Source: a virus. From it: a stretch of DNA of 64,000 nucleotides. Both the position numbers and the translations under genes were made by a program. Positions 16,677 through 25,050 of the stretch are shown here, one piece after another. The stretch spans positions 62,001 through 126,000 of the IMG/VR virus record IMGVR_UViG_3300008266_000033; one strand, 5' to 3'. The stretch's first letter is position 1. Each line of letters starts with the position of its first letter. The notes below the pieces were generated by a model. The model saw only the letters and a program-made list of their open reading frames with translations. It did not search any database and was not told the origin of the DNA.

Positions 16677-19271
16677 TTATTTTAGTATTTCAGTACTTAA
16701 ACCTTCATTTAATTTTACCCCACTTATTGATATTACTGGGTTATAATTTTTATTAGCTATAGTATTGTTTAACATGTCTAATTTATTTAACATATTTTCT
16801 AATATTTTTAATGAATTAGTTCCTAAGTATGCTTCACCAGTATCTACTTTTGCAAGCCCTCCTTTTAATACTACACCTCCATTAGCTAATTCTTCTATAT
16901 TTACTCCTTGAGCTTGTTGTACTATTCCTTCAGGATAAGCACCTGGATTACCTAATATATCTTGGATTAATTGTTTATTATCTGTTGACATAGGGGTTCT
17001 ACTGTTGTCAGGATCTCTACCTGAGGCATGAAATATCGCTCTAGCATTAGCTATATCATCAATATCCATTCCTGGGATGAATACTCCTGATCCCCCAAAT
17101 GCATTAGCTGTTCCACTAATTGCTCCCATAGATACAGTATCTAATATTTGCATTCCTGAACCACCTAAAGATTCAAGATATCCTCCAATTCCTGTATTTG
17201 TAGTTCTTTTATCTGAAAGAAAATCATATTGATCTTTTAAAGTTTGAGCTACAGCAACACCAGCTGCTAAACGTCCTGCTGCTCTACCAAAACCACCCAT
17301 TTTACCTCCACCACCAGGTCCACCAGGTCCCGGACCACCCCCCGGTCCGCCAGGCATTTGATTAACAACAAATACTTTTTGAATTCCAGTAACCATTCTT
17401 GTAACACCATGAAATAAAGTCATGATAGCAGCCCCCATTCCTATAGTCCCTGCTACTGGAAGAATATATTTTATTCCTGGGATTTTAGTTATATTAGAAA
17501 GCATATCAAGAACTGTTTGAGACATTTTTCCTAAAGGTCCTTCAACTAAAGATACAAACTGGCCTTTAATTTTTTTTATAGTATTTTCAAATTTTTCCTG
17601 GTTATCCAGTTCCATTTTAGCTACATCAAAATTCTTATTTCTTAAAGTTAGCTTTTCTAATTCTGCTGCTTTTTCATATTCTCCATTTTCTCTATAAGCC
17701 TTCATTTGTTTTTCTAATTCAATTCTTGAAGCCTTATCTAAATTATTCAATTGTTCTTTTTTAATTAAAGTATCTACTAATTCATCTGATGTCATTCCTA
17801 TAGCTTTAGCTAAGGCATTTTGTTGAATAACATTTAAGTTTTGGAAATCATTTAAACTTCCAACATTTCTCATTAATTCTTCCGCAGCTCCTGCTGAATC
17901 CCCCATTAAAGCTAAATATCTAGCTTTTTCTAAATTTAAATCCCGGCCTGTTAATAATTCTGCTTCTAATTCTGCAGTTATAGATTCCTCAAAATTTAAT
18001 AAACTATTTGAAGCTTTTTTAGCATCTTGTAAAGTTAATCCTAATTTTTGTGTTTGGATTACTGCTTTTGCTATTAGATCAGGACTACCTTTGTATTGGG
18101 CAAATAATTGACCATTTACTTTAGCTACTTCTTGAATAATTTTTTTATTATTTAATAATCTTGGGGTTTGTTTTCCTATAGCATTAACTATACCAACTGC
18201 ATCTTGTCCTGTTAATTGAGCTAATTGTTCAAATCGAGCTGCTTCTTCATTATTTAAACCTAATCTAGTTGTTAAATCTATATTATTTTTTAATACCTGA
18301 TCTGAAAACATAACAGATGTTCCAAAAGCATCATTAAGACTTAAAAAAGCAGTTTTTAAATTTTCTTGATTAAGAAGAATATCTGAGGTGTTTCCTGCAA
18401 TTTTAGAAAAGTTTTCATTTAAAATATGAGATTCTTCAGTTATTAAACCTAAAGATTTAGATATTTCTCTGGTTCTTTTATTAAATTCGTTTGCGATATC
18501 TATAACGAATTTAAAAGCTGCAATTATTAAACTTAATTGTACTAAAGGATCTTTTAAAGCTGTTGCCACACCACTAAATATTCCTTTAATACCAGTTCCT
18601 AATACTAAAAATGAATTTCCAGATTTTGCAGCTTCACGAAGATCAGCATTCATCTGTTTAAAATATTTACTGTCAATTCCTATTTTAGCAAGTGTTTTTT
18701 GGATTCCATTAAAAAATGCCCCAGTTACTCCTAATGTTTTTTCAATATTTTTTTCTGTTTCATATAATTCCTCAGCTAATTCATTTAATCTAGTTAAATA
18801 ACCTGTTCTTTGATCTAAAGCTTTAGTCAACTCTTGTTGCATCTGGAGATTTAATCCAGTTACTCTAGCTTGGGATAATTCATATTTTAAAATTTCTATT
18901 TCGGCTTTAACCTTTTTTGAAATAGATTTTAATTCAACAGAATCTAAAGTTCCTCCTTCTTTTTTATGGTAATTTAATTTTCTAGCTAATGAATCTAATT
19001 CATCATAACTATCTACTATCTTATCAGCAGCTGATTGGGTAGCCCCTAAACCATCAACTAATTTTTCAACAGATCTAGCAATATTACCAAAAATTCCTTC
19101 TAAAATTCTAACTTCATAAGTTAAATCATTAACAAGTTTAGCGGCTTTACTTATATTACCCCCTAAATTATTAATTTCTGCATTTACATCAGCAAAGCCT
19201 GTACCTCCTAGATCTTTAATTCTTTGATCTAAATCTCTAATTTGTCTTTCTAAATCTGCAAAAGTAGCCAT
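16677..19271 (-). CDS. Tail tape measure protein
   Basis: An 864-residue protein dominated by long alpha-helical, heptad-like segments (about 1-230 and 280-590). It has hydrophobic stretches near 240-260 (LSLIIAAFKFVIDIA) and 600-620 (YILPVAGTIGMGAAIMTLF), then a Gly/Pro-rich hinge (about 645-665, GGPGPGGPGGGGKMGG) and a C-terminal domain. This composition and its place directly after the tube and gp26/gp51-like genes mark it as the tape measure (T4 gp29 equivalent) that fixes tail length. A late-type motif and a terminator separate it from the gp51-like gene, so it probably has its own promoter. Confidence 0.82.
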   Translation of the reverse strand: MATFADLERQIRDLDQRIKDLGGTGFADVNAEINNLGGNISKAAKLVNDLTYEVRILEGIFGNIARSVEKLVDGLGATQSAADKIVDSYDELDSLARKLNYHKKEGGTLDSVELKSISKKVKAEIEILKYELSQARVTGLNLQMQQELTKALDQRTGYLTRLNELAEELYETEKNIEKTLGVTGAFFNGIQKTLAKIGIDSKYFKQMNADLREAAKSGNSFLVLGTGIKGIFSGVATALKDPLVQLSLIIAAFKFVIDIANEFNKRTREISKSLGLITEESHILNENFSKIAGNTSDILLNQENLKTAFLSLNDAFGTSVMFSDQVLKNNIDLTTRLGLNNEEAARFEQLAQLTGQDAVGIVNAIGKQTPRLLNNKKIIQEVAKVNGQLFAQYKGSPDLIAKAVIQTQKLGLTLQDAKKASNSLLNFEESITAELEAELLTGRDLNLEKARYLALMGDSAGAAEELMRNVGSLNDFQNLNVIQQNALAKAIGMTSDELVDTLIKKEQLNNLDKASRIELEKQMKAYRENGEYEKAAELEKLTLRNKNFDVAKMELDNQEKFENTIKKIKGQFVSLVEGPLGKMSQTVLDMLSNITKIPGIKYILPVAGTIGMGAAIMTLFHGVTRMVTGIQKVFVVNQMPGGPGGGPGPGGPGGGGKMGGFGRAAGRLAAGVAVAQTLKDQYDFLSDKRTTNTGIGGYLESLGGSGMQILDTVSMGAISGTANAFGGSGVFIPGMDIDDIANARAIFHASGRDPDNSRTPMSTDNKQLIQDILGNPGAYPEGIVQQAQGVNIEELANGGVVLKGGLAKVDTGEAYLGTNSLKILENMLNKLDMLNNTIANKNYNPVISISGVKLNEGLSTEILK

Positions 19272-19286
19272 TAACTATATGTTTTA

Positions 19287-19296
19287 TTATAAATAC
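19287..19296 (-). promoter_or_regulatory. Late-type motif before the tape measure gene
   Basis: Minus-strand GTATTTATAATAAAA directly follows the T-tract of the terminator at 19300-19323 and ends 15 nt before the tape measure ATG at 19271. Confidence 0.5.
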
Positions 19297-19323
19297 AAAA
19301 AGGTATCACTTTTTTGATACCTT
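19297..19323 (-). terminator. Intrinsic terminator overlapping the end of the gp51-like gene
   Basis: A 9-bp perfect stem (19300-19308 with 19315-19323), a 6-nt loop, then TTTTTG on the minus strand. The hairpin contains the TGA stop of the 60-residue reading frame. Confidence 0.75.
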
Positions 19324-19488
19324 TGTTGTATATGTTGGTTTTTCTTTAGGGATGATGTTATCTGCTTTAGCCTGTTTTAAAACAGATATTGATTTATTTA
19401 CTACATCTTCGGTGTCGTCCTTAGAATACTTCGTTTTATAATGTTGATATATTTTATTATAAGTGAATTTTCTTAACCAAATGGGCAT
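19306..19488 (-). CDS. gp51-like tail assembly protein, C-terminal part; probably reached by frameshift
   Basis: From its only ATG this frame gives 60 residues (MPIWLRKFTYNKIYQHY...). The same frame stays open upstream to 19623, overlapping the 3' end of the gp26-like gene, and encodes a convincing protein segment: GLTPEYRDFLF, then EIHEIVFWGQGGYNFETVYN running straight into MPIWLRKF. That layout (Ile/His, aromatic, Gly-Gly-F, short loop, MPxxLR) looks like the gp51-type baseplate/tail assembly family. No ATG, GTG or TTG lies in the extra part. A shift at the T7 run 19585-19591 would yield a 341-residue gp26-gp51 fusion. Free translation from 19488 is the less attractive alternative. Confidence 0.7.
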   Translation of the reverse strand: MPIWLRKFTYNKIYQHYKTKYSKDDTEDVVNKSISVLKQAKADNIIPKEKPTYTTKVSKK

Positions 19489-19570
19489 GTTATAAACTGT
19501 TTCAAAATTATAACCTCCCTGTCCCCAAAAAACTATTTCATGTATTTCGGAAAATAAAAAATCTCTATAC

Positions 19571-20332
19571 TCAGGCGTCAGGCCAAAAAAAGTTAAGAGT
19601 AATTGGTACGTTGATGTCCTCCTCTACACCGCTTTCGAATTGATAAGTATATTTTAAGTCTATTCCTGGGGATATTGTAGCTACATATTCTCTAAATGCT
19701 TTGGCATCTCGAGCTAATAAACCATTGTTAATAAAATTATTTATAGTTTCTGGTGAACTATCTCCATTAACTGAGATTATCATGTGTCTAAGTCTAGTAA
19801 CTAGTTCAAAATTATCTTTAGGATTAATTTTCTTTAATCCTTTGATTTCTTTATCTATATTTTGTTCATCTTTATTAGTTAATAACTTAAATGTTATTTT
19901 ATTATTTGTATTAGGAAGTTTAAAACTAAATTCATTTCTTCCTGGTGAAACTAAATTATCAACAACAAGAGATTTTTCTTTTAGTTGAGTTAAATCTACA
20001 GTAACTTTCTCTGTAGAACTATTAGCATAAGAATAATAACTAAAAGTATAGTCTTTTCCATATCCTAAAATTCTAGCAGATAACATTAAAAGATCTTTAT
20101 CACCTATCAAAAGATCATCATAATTGAATTTAGTCACCACCATTGATTGGAGTAATTTATCAATTACTATCCCCTGTTCAATATAGTTTCTGTTAGTTAA
20201 AATATCTTCTTCCCTAGCAGTCATGTATTTCATTTCTACTTTTCCGGATGCTAAAGGAGAATCTGGTGGGTAAAGTAAACCCTTAGAGGGTAATTCAATT
20301 ATTTCCGTTGGGAAATTAAAATTTGATTCCAT
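19571..20332 (-). CDS. gp26-like baseplate hub / tail assembly protein
   Basis: A 253-residue protein of the T4 baseplate family typified by gp26. Diagnostic segments are IIELPSKGLLYPPDSPL and VEMKYMTAREEDILTN near the N-terminus. In T4-like phages it is followed by gp51, as here. The last codons run over a T7 stretch (AAC TTT TTT TGG) before the TGA stop at 19571, which offers a frameshift site into the downstream frame. Gene order tube, this gene, gp51-like, tape measure equals the tube-G-GT-tape measure order of tail assembly chaperones in lambda-like phages. It has its own late-type motif after the tube gene's terminator. Confidence 0.85.
   Translation of the reverse strand: MESNFNFPTEIIELPSKGLLYPPDSPLASGKVEMKYMTAREEDILTNRNYIEQGIVIDKLLQSMVVTKFNYDDLLIGDKDLLMLSARILGYGKDYTFSYYSYANSSTEKVTVDLTQLKEKSLVVDNLVSPGRNEFSFKLPNTNNKITFKLLTNKDEQNIDKEIKGLKKINPKDNFELVTRLRHMIISVNGDSSPETINNFINNGLLARDAKAFREYVATISPGIDLKYTYQFESGVEEDINVPITLNFFWPDA
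19582..19594 (-). other. Candidate +1/-2 programmed ribosomal frameshift site
   Basis: Coding strand AACTTTTTTTGGCC. The zero frame (gp26-like) reads AAC TTT TTT TGG and meets TGA three codons later. The +1 frame reads ACT TTT TTT GGC and continues for 92 codons to 19306. Phe-tRNA can re-pair perfectly on the T7 run in either a +1 or a -2 slip. No in-frame start codon exists between 19623 and 19488. Confidence 0.6.
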
Positions 20333-20369
20333 TTAATATAACTTTTTTAAATTAAAGATTGTTATTTTA

Positions 20370-20379
20370 TTATAAATAT
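20370..20379 (-). promoter_or_regulatory. Late-type motif before the gp26-like gene
   Basis: Minus-strand ATATTTATAATAAAA, 37 nt upstream of the ATG at 20332 and just downstream of the terminator at 20396-20420. Confidence 0.5.
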
Positions 20380-20381
20380 CA

Positions 20382-20420
20382 TAAAAAAAATAAAAAAAGG
20401 CTCGGGACATCCAAGCCTTT
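20382..20420 (-). terminator. Intrinsic terminator after the tail tube gene
   Basis: A GC-rich stem (arms 20396-20405 and 20411-20420, one G.T pair) followed on the minus strand by TTTTTTTATTTTTTTT. It lies 19 nt after the tube stop codon. Confidence 0.85.
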
Positions 20421-20438
20421 TAAAATTTTTTAAATTTA

Positions 20439-20927
20439 TTAGAAGTTTAGTACACAGTAATCAGGTTGAACTGTCATAGTAATACTCTGAGCAGCAGATT
20501 CATTATCATAGCTATATTCACCAAAGTTAGCTTCAGTGATTAAAGCTCCTTTAATAATCCATTCAGAAACAATATCTCCTACAGGACCTAATACGTTAAA
20601 AGTAAGATCTCTTTTATAGAAGTCCGAATACCCATCTCTACCTGTTACAGATTCATGATGTAAACGTACCCATTCCATTACTGCTTGAGCACCAGATGGT
20701 GTAATAGGATCAAATAGTGTAAAAGTAATTGTACCCCATTTAGATTTACCCTTAACAAATCTTTGAATGTTTATATGGTTAAGAGCAATTGATTCTTGAG
20801 TTAATGTAATAGCACTTACTCCTTTAATTATATATGAAGGAATACCTCCAATATACATAACAAATCTGTTTTGCTGTTTGGGTTCAAATGGAGTAAAAAA
20901 TATTTCGTTTGGATTTAAAATTGCCAT
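20439..20927 (-). CDS. Tail tube protein (gp19-like)
   Basis: A 162-residue protein with the tail tube layout of T4 gp19: N-terminal FFTPFEPKQQNRFVMYI, central ITLTQESIALNHINIQRFVKG and WGTITFTLFDPI, then WVRLHHESVTGRDGYSDFYK, and the C-terminal SITMTVQPDYCVL. It polymerises into the inner tube of the contractile tail. It is flanked on both sides by terminators and preceded by a late-type motif, so it is likely transcribed as its own unit at high level. Confidence 0.93.
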   Translation of the reverse strand: MAILNPNEIFFTPFEPKQQNRFVMYIGGIPSYIIKGVSAITLTQESIALNHINIQRFVKGKSKWGTITFTLFDPITPSGAQAVMEWVRLHHESVTGRDGYSDFYKRDLTFNVLGPVGDIVSEWIIKGALITEANFGEYSYDNESAAQSITMTVQPDYCVLNF

Positions 20928-20946
20928 GTCTTTTTATTATTTTTTA

Positions 20947-20956
20947 TTATAAATAT
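20947..20956 (-). promoter_or_regulatory. Late-type motif before the tail tube gene
   Basis: Minus-strand ATATTTATAATAAAA, 20 nt upstream of the ATG at 20927 and immediately after the sheath terminator. Confidence 0.55.
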
Positions 20957-20960
20957 CAAT

Positions 20961-20997
20961 TTTTTAAAAAAGGGGTGGGTTATTAATCCACCCCTTT
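20961..20997 (-). terminator. Intrinsic terminator after the tail sheath gene
   Basis: A 10-bp stem (20969-20978 with 20988-20997, AAAGGGGTGG type), a 9-nt loop, then a T-rich tract on the minus strand. It begins 8 nt after the sheath stop. Confidence 0.85.
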
Positions 20998-21004
20998 AAA
21001 AATT

Positions 21005-23074
21005 TTAATCAAAAGTTACTCCAGTTGGTGTGATGTTGAATGTTAAGTAAATAAATTCAGCTGTTTTAGTTGGTTGTAAATAAATTTGACCAACTAACTG
21101 ATTTCTATCTATCACATCTGGTGTATTGTTTGAATCATCCATTACTATTCTAAAAGCATATAATCCTTGACGTTGTTGAACACTTGCTAAATATGGATCA
21201 ACTTGAGATAAGAAACTATTTCTTGTAGCTATAGTATTTTGTTCAAACACTAATGTATTAGCTACTTGAGAAATATATGATTTAAGAGCAATTAATAAAC
21301 GACGAACATTTACTCTATCAAGTGCTGAGGCTTTTAATTGTAAGGTTTTCTGACCATATACCACAATACCTTGTCCTGGGAATGTTGCAATTGGATTTAC
21401 TTTATTTTGGTATAAGTTATCACGAGTTGATTGAGATAATTTTTGTTCAACTCTAATTACAGTTGATAAACCACCTCTATTAATGCCTGCAGGAGCAAAC
21501 CAAGGTTCAGCAATGTAGTCATTATTTGAATACACACCAGCAATCATAGTTGAAGCAGGTACCCAAACATTTTTACCTGTTGCTGGGTCAACTATTTGAC
21601 ACCATGGCCAATAAGCAGCAGCATATGATGTATCTCTAGATGATGCTTGTGAAATAACTTCTTGAGCAGTTGAAGCATATCCAACTAAATCTACTACATA
21701 TATATTATCTCCTCTTTCTTGAGTATTATTTATAATTGTAGATATTTTGGAAGTATGAGTTGTGAATTCATCTATTAATCCTGGGGTGAATAATATGTTG
21801 AATCTATAATCATCTTGATTTGATAATAGATTAATCATATTAGTATAATTAGCTGCTACTAATCCTTGAGAATTATTTTCTTCAATTTCATTCCAAAATT
21901 TAGTCCCTGCTTTTACATCACCCGTAGCTCCAGTAAATGAACCACTTTGAGCAATAGGAAGTGAAGCTGTATATTGAGATTTAAATTGTCCATTATTGTC
22001 AAAATAATTTGGAGTTAATTGATTAACTGATTTAACTCTTATATATCTACTTCCATTTGGATAGGAACCACTTAATTCAATTTGATTAGTTGAAGGATTG
22101 TAATTATAAATATAATCACCTATTACTTTAGAAATATAATTAGAAGTAAAAGGATCTAATGATACAGTAAAAGTTTCTAATACTGTTGGGGAATTAGTAA
22201 CATCATCTCCTTGTCTAATTAATATTGTAAATTGACCTGAAGAAGATACTGGGTTAATGATTTGCCATCTTATGTTATTAACTGAGCCGCTTACTAAAGC
22301 ACCAGCACTATCTTCACTTCCTGAGCTATTCATAATAACTCCTTCAGAGATAGTTTCTAATACAAATGATGGTTGATTTGTTCCTCCTGTAAACGATACT
22401 GTAGTACTTCCTGAAATAAATGAATATGTATTTCCTGTTAATCCGTTTACTCCAGTAGTTGAGTTAAATAAAATTCCTGTAGAAGCAGAAACACTTGAGG
22501 TAATGTATTGTAAAGAAGTATTATAAGGAGATACAGAAGCACTAGCATTAAATGCGGCAACTACAGCTGTTGTTGTGTTTGCAGCAGATGAACCAGATGA
22601 TACATAAATTGCAGTACTAGTATTAGTTGGTAATGAACTTCCTGTTACAGTAAATGTAATTCCTCTAACACTAAATGATGCTGAACCAACTGAAGCAGCA
22701 CCGGTATGAAGATAAGTAAATTCTGCATTAGCTGATGCTGTAGTAGCTAAAATATTACTATTAATAGTAGTAGAAATTGCAGGAGAATATGAACCAGAAA
22801 CTACTCTTGCTACTAATAATGATAAGCCATTATTATTAAAATAATTATAAGCGGCAATAGAAGTAAAATAAGAATACGTATCACTTCCGCTTAATAATAC
22901 ATCCCCAAATTTACTAACATAGTCACTATAAGAAGTTACTATAGTAGGTAATTCAACAGGTCCTTTAACTGTAGGTCCGATAATAGCGGCTCCTACAGTT
23001 ACTGGTTGTTGTCTGATAAAAGACTGGTCGTTTTCTATTGCTAAAACACCAGGTGATAATAAAACGTTAGCCAT
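21005..23074 (-). CDS. Tail sheath protein (gp18-like)
   Basis: A 689-residue contractile sheath protein. The N-terminus has LSPGVLAIENDQSFIRQQPVTVGAAIIGPT, trimmed here to the recognisable SPGV...GxxxGP pattern. The C-terminal domain holds the conserved sheath segments FPGQGIVVYGQKTL, RVNVRRLLIALKSYI and LAFRIVMDDSNNT-like strands. The middle (about 100-300) is Ser/Thr/Gly-rich and probably forms surface-exposed insert domains. It lies immediately upstream of the tube gene, as in T4, with its own terminator and late-type motif. Confidence 0.94.
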   Translation of the reverse strand: MANVLLSPGVLAIENDQSFIRQQPVTVGAAIIGPTVKGPVELPTIVTSYSDYVSKFGDVLLSGSDTYSYFTSIAAYNYFNNNGLSLLVARVVSGSYSPAISTTINSNILATTASANAEFTYLHTGAASVGSASFSVRGITFTVTGSSLPTNTSTAIYVSSGSSAANTTTAVVAAFNASASVSPYNTSLQYITSSVSASTGILFNSTTGVNGLTGNTYSFISGSTTVSFTGGTNQPSFVLETISEGVIMNSSGSEDSAGALVSGSVNNIRWQIINPVSSSGQFTILIRQGDDVTNSPTVLETFTVSLDPFTSNYISKVIGDYIYNYNPSTNQIELSGSYPNGSRYIRVKSVNQLTPNYFDNNGQFKSQYTASLPIAQSGSFTGATGDVKAGTKFWNEIEENNSQGLVAANYTNMINLLSNQDDYRFNILFTPGLIDEFTTHTSKISTIINNTQERGDNIYVVDLVGYASTAQEVISQASSRDTSYAAAYWPWCQIVDPATGKNVWVPASTMIAGVYSNNDYIAEPWFAPAGINRGGLSTVIRVEQKLSQSTRDNLYQNKVNPIATFPGQGIVVYGQKTLQLKASALDRVNVRRLLIALKSYISQVANTLVFEQNTIATRNSFLSQVDPYLASVQQRQGLYAFRIVMDDSNNTPDVIDRNQLVGQIYLQPTKTAEFIYLTFNITPTGVTFD

Positions 23075-23100
23075 ATTTTATTTAATTTTTTTAAGTTTTG

Positions 23101-23110
23101 TTATAAATAT
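23101..23110 (-). promoter_or_regulatory. Late-type motif before the tail sheath gene
   Basis: Minus-strand ATATTTATAACAAAA, 27 nt upstream of the ATG at 23074. Confidence 0.55.
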
Positions 23111-23131
23111 GGCAACCCTTTGCGAAAAACT

Positions 23132-23383
23132 TTATTGAGAAGATATAAACTCGCCTTTAGCTAAATCTATAGAACCTTCACCATATTTTTCTTGTAATGT
23201 TTTTGCTAAATTTATCTCAGTTTGTTTTAAATTAAGTATTTGTTTTTTTAAACTTTCTTTTTCTAATTCAATTTGATGAAATTGAAATTCACATTGTCCG
23301 AATTTAATAATTAATTCAGAACGTTTTTGTTCTAAATTTTTTAATTGAGAGATCTCTTCTTGTGTTAAAACTTTTGTTGTCAT
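23132..23383 (-). CDS. Small coiled-coil protein, 83 residues
   Basis: An 83-residue, strongly helical protein with heptad-like Leu/Ile spacing (QLKNLEQKRSELIIKFGQ through KESLKKQILNLKQ) and high Glu/Lys/Gln content. I do not recognise a family. It lies between a SHAEG-repeat fibre gene and the sheath gene, with 13 nt to the fibre stop. A small fibre-associated or chaperone coiled coil is plausible. It has no membrane segment or signal. Confidence 0.6.
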   Translation of the reverse strand: MTTKVLTQEEISQLKNLEQKRSELIIKFGQCEFQFHQIELEKESLKKQILNLKQTEINLAKTLQEKYGEGSIDLAKGEFISSQ

Positions 23384-23396
23384 AAATTTTTATTTG

Positions 23397-25031
23397 TTAA
23401 TTAAATGATGATGAACGCCAAGCGGTTCCATTATAAATATATAAAAGATTTGTAGAAGGGTTAAAATACATAGAACCTGTTTTAGGAGAGGATGGGTTGT
23501 TTGTATTGGTTGGTATCATAATAGAGCCTGATAAATTAGTATCTACATCTACTGTAAAACCATCTTTTCTAGTAGTATTATTACCTATACCAACTATGAA
23601 TGAAGAACTAACATTACCTTGAACATTATAAGAACCAAATACTGTTTGGCTTGAGCCCGAGGCTATTGTGTTAAATCCCCCAGCATGTGAATAATCTCCT
23701 AATGCTATTGTTCCAGTTCCTTCGGCGTGTGAATAATCTCCTATTGCTTGAGTACCAAATCCTTCAGCATGTGAACCATCTCCTGTTGTTGCAGAGCCTT
23801 TTCCTTCAGCATGTGAGTAAGCTCCATTTGTTGTAGTAGCTTCTCCTTCGGCATGTGAACGAAGACCTATTGCTAAAGTACTGTATCCTTCAGCATGTGA
23901 ATAATCTCCTCTTGCTTCTGTACCAGTTCCTTCAGCATGTGAATAATCTCCTCTTGCTTCTGTACCAGTTCCTTCAGCATGTGAATTAATACCCGTTGCT
24001 AAAGTATTATATCCTTCGGCATGTGAATAATTACCAAATGATATTGTATTTTCTCCTTCAGCGTGTGAAAATGCTCCTATTGCTATTGTAGCAGATCCTT
24101 CAGCATGAGACCAATCTGCTAATGTTACTGTATTACCTCCTTCAGCATGTGAATAGGATCCTAATGTAAGACTAGTATTTCCTTCAGCATGTGAATAAGC
24201 TGCAGATGATATTGTTTGATCACCTGTCCAATTTTTTACTCCATATATTAAATCACCTACATAAGCTGTAGTTGTATTAATTAAAGAAGTATATAATTCA
24301 ATTATTGTTTCTGTAGTATAATATGATTGACTTATTTTAAATGATGTTATTCCATAATTATTATCAAATAGGGCATCATATACTAACAATTGATTATTTG
24401 TAATAAACTCACCACTAACATCTCCATAAGCCGCAGATAATGTTACTATGCCACTTGATATTGATGCTGAGTATGCGGTGTTTGTGCCTGTGAGAGAGGA
24501 TCTTCCTTCGGCATGTGAATAATCTCCTAAAGTTAATGTTAATCCTCCTTCTGCATGTGAGTAAGAGCCTGAAGCTATTGTACTATTTCCTTCAGTATGA
24601 GAATAATTTCCAAAAGCTACTGTTGATGATCCTTCAGCATGTGACCAATGTCCTTTAGCTTGAGCATCATTTCCTTCAGCATGTGATGCATCTCCTATTG
24701 CATCTGTATCTGCTCCTTGAGCAAAAGAATATTGACCTGATGCTACAACATTTGTATCTCCAAATTGTAAAGATTGACTAGCTGCTATAAATGTAAAACT
24801 AACATCTCCACCAAATGCTCCTCCATTATTGAATTGAACTTGTGTATTTGAACCACCTGGTGTTCCACTACCACCTCCACCTACTGCGGTTGAAGTAGTA
24901 TAACTAATGACACCTGAAGCAGAATTATAAACTAATATATTAGTTAATGATGATGCTGTGGGTAAATTATTTAATAATAAAGAAGCTGTTGAACTTCCAC
25001 TAATTATAATATCTGATGTTATTAATCCCAT
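23397..25031 (-). CDS. Tail fibre/adhesin with YadA-head-like SHAEG repeats
   Basis: A fibre protein of about 544 residues. Its body consists of 18 copies of a 14-residue unit with core YSHAEG (one SHTEG, one SHAGG), as in the left-handed beta-roll heads of trimeric autotransporter adhesins. The array is split after five units by a ~95-residue insert. The C-terminus ends YIYNGTAWRSSSFN, a small capping domain also seen in the 108-residue protein at 33044. I start at the ATG at 25031 (MGLITSDIII), because the longer frame from 25091 lies inside the preceding gene. It is likely to bind host surface receptors. Confidence 0.75.
   Translation of the reverse strand: MGLITSDIIISGSSTASLLLNNLPTASSLTNILVYNSASGVISYTTSTAVGGGGSGTPGGSNTQVQFNNGGAFGGDVSFTFIAASQSLQFGDTNVVASGQYSFAQGADTDAIGDASHAEGNDAQAKGHWSHAEGSSTVAFGNYSHTEGNSTIASGSYSHAEGGLTLTLGDYSHAEGRSSLTGTNTAYSASISSGIVTLSAAYGDVSGEFITNNQLLVYDALFDNNYGITSFKISQSYYTTETIIELYTSLINTTTAYVGDLIYGVKNWTGDQTISSAAYSHAEGNTSLTLGSYSHAEGGNTVTLADWSHAEGSATIAIGAFSHAEGENTISFGNYSHAEGYNTLATGINSHAEGTGTEARGDYSHAEGTGTEARGDYSHAEGYSTLAIGLRSHAEGEATTTNGAYSHAEGKGSATTGDGSHAEGFGTQAIGDYSHAEGTGTIALGDYSHAGGFNTIASGSSQTVFGSYNVQGNVSSSFIVGIGNNTTRKDGFTVDVDTNLSGSIMIPTNTNNPSSPKTGSMYFNPSTNLLYIYNGTAWRSSSFN
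23901..23984 (-). repeat. Perfect 42-bp tandem duplication
   Basis: Bases 23901-23942 and 23943-23984 are identical. They encode two identical TGTEARGDYSHAEG units, whereas all other units in this gene have diverged. Confidence 0.85.
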
Positions 25032-25050
25032 TTTTTCATTTATTTTTTTA

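Noticed and set aside
23600-24700. Regularly spaced short repeats resembling a CRISPR array
   Set aside because: The 42-bp periodicity is coding (14-residue SHAEG units in one open frame); no spacer/repeat alternation and no cas genes.
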